Shown here one piece after another: positions 5,596 through 9,049 of a DNA stretch of 9,049 nucleotides. The stretch spans positions 1 to 9,049 of the forward strand of contig JBKJVQ010000082.1 of assembly GCA_046717125.1 (NCBI GenBank), given 5' to 3'. A program made the translations under genes and the position numbers. The notes beneath the pieces are model-generated. The model was given only the letters and a program-made list of their open reading frames with translations. It did no database searches and was not told where the DNA came from. Each line of letters begins with the position of its first letter. Position 1 is the first letter of the stretch. The stretch is from JBKJVQ01 sp046717125. GTDB lineage: Bacteria; Pseudomonadota; Alphaproteobacteria; Rhizobiales; Methyloligellaceae.

Positions 5596-6614
5596 TGGCG
5601 GGCCGCGGCATTGCCGCTGGCGGACTGGCCAGTCACATTCCCGTGCTGCTTCCTGAAGCTCTCGCAGCGCTCAATCCAAAAGATGGCGGCGTTTATATAG
5701 ACGCGACCTTCGGCGGCGGCGGCTATACGCAGGCCCTGCTGGAAGCCGCGCAATGCGTCGTGATCGCAATCGACCGCGACGGCGCGGCGATCGAGGCGCG
5801 GCGCGATCTCAAGGAACGGTTCGGCTCGCGGCTCCTATTCGAGCAGGGGCGGTTCTCCGAGATGGAAGAGTTCGCGGCCCGACACGACATCAGCGCGGTC
5901 GACGGCGTCGCGTTCGATCTCGGCGTTTCCTCCATGCAGCTCGACCAGCCGGAACGGGGATTTTCGTTTCAGGCCGACGGTCCCCTCGACATGCGCATGG
6001 GCGAGAGCGGCGAGACCGCAGCCGACATCGTCAACGCTCTGGCGGAGAACGATCTCGCGGAAGTCATCGCTGTGCTGGGCGAAGACCGCCGCGCCCGCGC
6101 CATCGCCCGCGCCATCGTCAAGGCGCGCGACGAGGAACAGATCACCCGCACCGCGACACTCGCCGGCATCGTCGAGCGCGTACTCGGGCGAAAGCCGGGC
6201 GATCCGAAACACCCGGCGACAAGGACATTCCAGGCGCTGCGGCTGTTCGTGAACGGTGAACTGGACGAGCTGGCGCAGGGATTGGCTGCCGCTGAGCGTC
6301 TTCTGAAAGAGGGGGGGCGGCTGGTGGTCGTTACCTTCCACTCGCTCGAGGACAGGATCGCCAAGCGGTTCCTCGCGGAGCGCGCGAAAGACCGGCCGCA
6401 AGGCTCGCGGCATCTGCCGCAGATGGGAGAGGGACCGGAGGCGAGCTTCGCGTTGCTGACGCGCCGCGCCGTCGAGCCCTCGCGCGCTGAAACGGGCGTC
6501 AACCCGCGCGCGCGGTCTGCGCGTCTGCGCGCCGCGGTCCGGACGGAGGCAGCGCCGCACGCGCTCGATTTGGCAGCGCTCTCGGTTCCTCAACTAAAAA
6601 CTAAACACTCCTAG
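5592..6614 (+). CDS. rsmH: 16S rRNA (cytosine(1402)-N(4))-methyltransferase
   Basis: RsmH (MraW) transfers a methyl group from S-adenosylmethionine to N4 of C1402 in 16S rRNA at the ribosomal P site. The 340-residue length is near the usual 310-345. Visible family motifs: HIPVLLPEAL at the N-terminus (15-24), the SAM-binding glycine loop DATFGGGGYTQ (37-47), AIDRDGAAI (59-67), FDLGVSSMQLD (108-118), ERGFSF and GPLDMRM (121-136), RTFQALRLFVNGELDEL (211-227), VVTFHSLEDRIAKRF (246-260) and the C-terminal NPRARSARLR (304-313). The ATG at 5592 overlaps the mraZ stop as ATGA, and AGAGGGAA (from about 5577) gives a ribosome binding site. An ATG one codon later is equally possible. The TAG stop at 6612-6614 lies in the left arm of a short palindromic element. 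Confidence 0.97.
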   Translation: MMAGRGIAAGGLASHIPVLLPEALAALNPKDGGVYIDATFGGGGYTQALLEAAQCVVIAIDRDGAAIEARRDLKERFGSRLLFEQGRFSEMEEFAARHDISAVDGVAFDLGVSSMQLDQPERGFSFQADGPLDMRMGESGETAADIVNALAENDLAEVIAVLGEDRRARAIARAIVKARDEEQITRTATLAGIVERVLGRKPGDPKHPATRTFQALRLFVNGELDELAQGLAAAERLLKEGGRLVVVTFHSLEDRIAKRFLAERAKDRPQGSRHLPQMGEGPEASFALLTRRAVEPSRAETGVNPRARSARLRAAVRTEAAPHALDLAALSVPQLKTKHS

Positions 6615-6652
6615 AGCAGGATGCTTTTTCGAGGGAATTGATGACGCTCTAG
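6611..6652. repeat. Short palindromic element, CTAGAGC/GCTCTAG arms
   Basis: CTAGAGC (6611-6617) and GCTCTAG (6646-6652) are perfect 7-bp inverted arms around a 28-nt centre, with a further AT/AT match 3 nt inward. The left arm contains the rsmH stop codon. The right arm is followed by ATTTCTTTTTG, so in RNA it would be a weak stem with a U-rich tail. Rhizobiales genomes carry dispersed elements with CTAGAGC-type ends, and this may be a decayed copy; that likeness is from memory, not from a search. Confidence 0.5.
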
Positions 6653-6729
6653 ATTTCTTTTTGCCGCGCGATTTGCCGCTGGAGCCGGTGTCCAGTTTCG
6701 GCGGTCGCGCATGTGTCAGAGTTCGCGTG

Positions 6730-7101
6730 ATGTTGCGTATCGTCAATCTGTGCCTGCTGCTGGCGCTGATCTCATTCGCCACCGTGATCTATCAGGTGAA
6801 GTACGCCGCGCGCGGCGTCGACGGGACCCTGACCAAGCTTGCCGTGCAGATCGAAAAGGAGCGCGAGTCGATCGCGGTCCTGAAGGCCGAGTTGAGCCTC
6901 CTGAGCCGCCCCGATCGCATCGAGCGGCTGGCGCGCAAGCATCTCACGCTCGAATATGCGCAGGCCAGACAGCTGATCGGGCTGGACGGTCTCGACGCCG
7001 TCATGATTCCGGACCCGGCCCTGCTTCAGGCGGGCGCGCCGTCCGATCCCCAGCTCACCGCCTCCATCCGCAAAGCCGGGGAAGCCCAACAGAATGACTG
7101 A
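6730..7101 (+). CDS. ftsL: Cell division protein FtsL
   Basis: FtsL is a small bitopic divisome protein that works with FtsB and FtsQ to activate septal peptidoglycan synthesis by FtsW-FtsI. From the ATG at 6730 the protein has 123 residues. A single membrane helix (about 5-21, IVNLCLLLALISFATVI) follows a very short cytoplasmic N-terminus. A helical segment likely to be coiled coil comes next (about 30-58, with EKERESIAVLKAELSLL), then PDRIERLARKHL (61-72), the block usual in alphaproteobacterial FtsL. The frame is open further upstream to a TTG at 6661, but that adds 23 polar residues ahead of the helix and has no ribosome binding site. A GTG directly before the ATG is also possible. No strong Shine-Dalgarno is visible. 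It overlaps ftsI by 8 bp. FtsL sequences diverge, so the call also uses position between rsmH and ftsI. Confidence 0.9.
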   Translation: MLRIVNLCLLLALISFATVIYQVKYAARGVDGTLTKLAVQIEKERESIAVLKAELSLLSRPDRIERLARKHLTLEYAQARQLIGLDGLDAVMIPDPALLQAGAPSDPQLTASIRKAGEAQQND

Positions 7102-8812
7102 CGAATCGAACATCGTTGCAGGCGCTTCGCCCGACGGCACTCCCCCGCGTGAGAACCGGGTAGCGCTCAAGAACAGCCGCGGCCGGTTCGGAATTGCGCT
7201 GCTCGCCTTTTCGTTCGCCTTCGTCCTGATCGGCGGGCGGCTGGCGACGCTCGGCATATTGAAGCCGGCCGATCTCGGCATCGCGGGCTTGCACGACCTC
7301 GGCACGTCTATCCATCGGCCGGACATCGTCGACCGGCAGGGCAGGCTGCTCGCGACCGATATCCGTGCGGCGTCACTCTATGTGGATCCGGGGCGCGTCA
7401 TCGATCTGGACGAGCTGATCGAACAGGTGTCGCTCGTCCTGCCGAAAATCGACGGCAAGGCGCTCCGGCAGAAGATCGAGAAGGGCCGGCGTTTCGTCTG
7501 GGTGAGCCGCGAAATCACGCCACAGCAGCAGGCCGAAATCCATGAACTCGGCATTCCGGGCCTGGCCTTCGCCGACGAACATCGCCGCATCTATCCGGCG
7601 GGCAATGTCGCCAGCCACGTGCTGGGCCATGTCGATATCGACAACCATGGCCTCGCGGGCATGGAGAAATATATCGACCGTAATCCGCAACTTATGCTCG
7701 CCGGCCAGCAGCCGGAGGGCGAACGGCCGCAGGTGAAGCTGGCACTCGATCTTGGCGCGCAGCATGCCCTGCGCGATGAGCTCGCCAAGGCGATGACGGA
7801 GTTTCAGGCGAAGGCCGCGGCGGGCATTGTCATGGACATGAAGTCCGGCGAGATCGTCGCGATGTCGTCGCTGCCGGACTACAACCCGAACCGCCGCGAG
7901 CAGGCGCTCGACAAGGATCGCTACAACCGGGTCATGTCGGGCGTGTTCGAGCTCGGGTCGGTGTTCAAGATCTTCACGACCGCGGCAGCGCTCGACGAGG
8001 GCATCGTCAATCTGCAGGGCGGCTACGACGCGACCAACCCGATCCGGGTCGGCCGGTTCGCCATCAGCGACTATCATCCCAAGCGCCGCTGGCTGAGCGT
8101 GCCGGAGATCTTCATCTACTCATCCAATATCGGCACGGCGAAGATGGCGCTCGATCTCGGCGTCGAGCGGCACAAGGCGTTCCTGCGCCGGATCGGATTT
8201 CTCGGCCGCATCTCGTGCGAACTCGGCGACACCGCGTTCCCGATCGTGCCGGCCGACTGGAAGCCGATCAACACGATGACGATCTCGTACGGGCACGGCA
8301 TTTCCATCACGCCGCTGCAGATGGTGGCGGGCGCGTCGATCCTCTTCAACGGCGGCTATGGCGTGCAACCGACGTTGCTGCTGAAATCGCGCGAAGAGGC
8401 GATGGCCGAAGCGCCGAAACTACTCAGCGGCGCGACCAGCGACATCATGCGCAAGCTGATGCGGCTCAATGTCGAACAGGGCACGGCCCGGAAGGCAGAT
8501 GCCGAAGGCTATCGCGTCGGCGGCAAGACCGGCACGGCCGAGAAGGTCGAGAACGGGCGCTATATCAAGTCCGCGCTGCTCACGTCCTTCGTCGGCATGT
8601 TCCCGGCCGACGATCCTCAATATGTCGTGCTGACCGTGCTCGATGAGCCGCAGCGCATGAAGCATACGCATGGCTTTGCGACGGCGGGCTGGAACGCCGC
8701 GCCCGCGACGAAGCGCATCATCGAACGCATCGCGCCGCTGCTCGGCATCCAGCCGAGTTTCGATCAGGCTCCGATGGGCGACCCGAACAACCTGCTCGTG
8801 TCTTTCCGGTAG
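7094..8812 (+). CDS. ftsI: Peptidoglycan D,D-transpeptidase FtsI (PBP3)
   Basis: FtsI is the class B penicillin-binding protein that cross-links septal peptidoglycan, working with the glycosyltransferase FtsW. The 572-residue protein has a cytoplasmic tail, one membrane anchor (about 33-49, GIALLAFSFAFVLIGG), a PBP dimerisation/pedestal domain (about 72-210, starting HRPDIVDRQGRLLA) and a transpeptidase domain (about 240-550). All three active-site motifs are present: Ser289-V-F-Lys292 with the nucleophile serine, Ser343-S-Asn345, and Lys478-T-G-T481. GHVDIDNHGLAGMEKYID (178-195) is the typical linker block. The ATG at 7094 overlaps the ftsL stop by 8 bp and GGGGAAG (7078-7084) serves as ribosome binding site. 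The 97-bp gap to murE is filled with palindromes. Essential and the target of beta-lactams in the family. Confidence 0.97.
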   Translation: MTDESNIVAGASPDGTPPRENRVALKNSRGRFGIALLAFSFAFVLIGGRLATLGILKPADLGIAGLHDLGTSIHRPDIVDRQGRLLATDIRAASLYVDPGRVIDLDELIEQVSLVLPKIDGKALRQKIEKGRRFVWVSREITPQQQAEIHELGIPGLAFADEHRRIYPAGNVASHVLGHVDIDNHGLAGMEKYIDRNPQLMLAGQQPEGERPQVKLALDLGAQHALRDELAKAMTEFQAKAAAGIVMDMKSGEIVAMSSLPDYNPNRREQALDKDRYNRVMSGVFELGSVFKIFTTAAALDEGIVNLQGGYDATNPIRVGRFAISDYHPKRRWLSVPEIFIYSSNIGTAKMALDLGVERHKAFLRRIGFLGRISCELGDTAFPIVPADWKPINTMTISYGHGISITPLQMVAGASILFNGGYGVQPTLLLKSREEAMAEAPKLLSGATSDIMRKLMRLNVEQGTARKADAEGYRVGGKTGTAEKVENGRYIKSALLTSFVGMFPADDPQYVVLTVLDEPQRMKHTHGFATAGWNAAPATKRIIERIAPLLGIQPSFDQAPMGDPNNLLVSFR

Positions 8813-8842
8813 GGGCTTCCGGCTTCGCCACAAAAAGACTGT

Positions 8843-8900
8843 GATTGCCGCATTGGTCCGGGCAATCCATAAGCACGATCGTTCGTGAGTCCCCCGGACC
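8843..8900. repeat. Overlapping palindromes in the ftsI-murE gap
   Basis: Three perfect inverted repeats fill this gap. GATTGCC (8843-8849) pairs with GGCAATC (8861-8867). GGTCCGGG (8855-8862) pairs with CCCGGACC (8893-8900). CACGA (8874-8878) pairs with TCGTG (8883-8887) around a TCGT loop. The first and second share bases and cannot form together; the third nests inside the second. The composition (GTCCGGGCAATCCA) resembles dispersed intergenic repeats of Rhizobiales, judged from memory. The long form ends 9 bases before the murE start and may affect its translation. Confidence 0.6.
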
Positions 8901-8909
8901 TTCCCGCCG

Positions 8910-9049
8910 ATGAAGCTCGCCGATATTTCCGGAATCGCCGCGCCGCCTGTAGACATCACCGGCGTGACCGCCGACAGCCGCGCGGTACAGCCGGGTTTTT
9001 TGTTCGCGGCGCTGGCGGGCACGAAGGCCGACGGCGCGCGCTACATCGC
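8910..9049 (+). CDS. murE: UDP-N-acetylmuramyl-tripeptide synthetase MurE, 5' end only
   Basis: The frame from ATG at 8910 stays open to the window edge, giving 46 complete codons of a protein normally near 480-500 residues. MurE is a cytoplasmic ATP-dependent ligase that adds the third amino acid (meso-diaminopimelate in most Gram-negatives) to UDP-MurNAc-L-Ala-D-Glu. The visible part is the N-terminal uridine-nucleotide-binding domain. DITGVTADSRAVQPGFLF (15-32) carries the family DSR-x-V-x-PG signature, and AALAGTKADGARYI (33-46) matches the G-x-x-x-DG block that follows. MurF shares a similar N-terminus, but the GTKADG block and the position right after ftsI favour MurE. The ribosome binding site is poor and lies beside the palindromes at 8843-8900. 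The ATP-binding loop and the diaminopimelate-recognition motif are outside the window. Confidence 0.9.
   Translation, partial: MKLADISGIAAPPVDITGVTADSRAVQPGFLFAALAGTKADGARYI

Noticed and set aside
5835..6593. 252-residue minus-strand open frame inside rsmH
   Set aside because: Antisense to a fully motif-supported rsmH; composition and lack of family motifs mark it as a shadow.
6661..6729. FtsL start at TTG 6661
   Set aside because: No ribosome binding site and 23 polar residues ahead of the membrane helix; ATG at 6730 gives a typical short FtsL N-terminus.
7373..8077. 234-residue minus-strand open frame inside ftsI
   Set aside because: Antisense to ftsI with no recognisable motif or ribosome binding site; explained by codon bias in GC-rich DNA.

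Overview
ORGANISM. The window is GC-rich DNA that reads as an alphaproteobacterial chromosome, most likely Rhizobiales-like. The evidence is the gene order mraZ-rsmH-ftsL-ftsI-murE, the short FtsL with an alphaproteobacterial style N-terminus, a promoter upstream of mraZ resembling the Caulobacter-type housekeeping consensus (TTGACGC, 14-nt gap, GCTATCCC), and tandem COG1305 transglutaminase-like genes of the kind often seen in that group. The assignment is inferred from gene content; no 16S or other marker is present. LAYOUT. Bases 1-189 hold the 3' end of a DoxX-like membrane protein gene (+). A minus-strand intrinsic terminator (191-219) separates it from a convergent monofunctional haem catalase gene (264-1727, -). 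Upstream of the catalase, 1782-1851 carries two dyads with LysR-type T-N11-A geometry centred 21 bp apart. Next comes a putative lipoprotein alpha/beta hydrolase (1854-2780, -), then a divergent intergenic region. Two transglutaminase-like genes follow in tandem (2950-3882 and 3926-4762, +); the second has Ser where the catalytic His would stand. The 350-bp gap 4763-5112 holds tandem hairpins, a 10-bp-period array of CCCAT repeats (TGGGN-N5 on the minus strand, the hallmark of MraZ-binding sites) overlapping a likely promoter, and a roughly 160-nt structured leader. The start of the division and cell wall (dcw) cluster follows: mraZ, rsmH, ftsL, ftsI and the 5' end of murE, all on +. HOW THE GENES WORK TOGETHER. 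MraZ is the transcriptional regulator at the head of the dcw cluster and probably binds its own promoter array. RsmH methylates 16S rRNA. FtsL and FtsI are divisome membrane proteins, FtsI being the septal transpeptidase. MurE adds the third residue of the peptidoglycan stem peptide. mraZ/rsmH overlap by 4 bp and ftsL/ftsI by 8 bp, which suggests translational coupling. The rsmH-ftsL and ftsI-murE junctions instead contain short palindromic elements. The left half (catalase, lipoprotein hydrolase, transglutaminase pair) has no obvious functional link to the dcw cluster. MOST INTERESTING. I see no wholly new multi-gene system. The strongest less-ordinary signals are the MraZ-type operator array, the mraZ leader that could fold to hide its own ribosome binding site, the paired LysR-type dyads upstream of the catalase, and the His-less transglutaminase paralogue.
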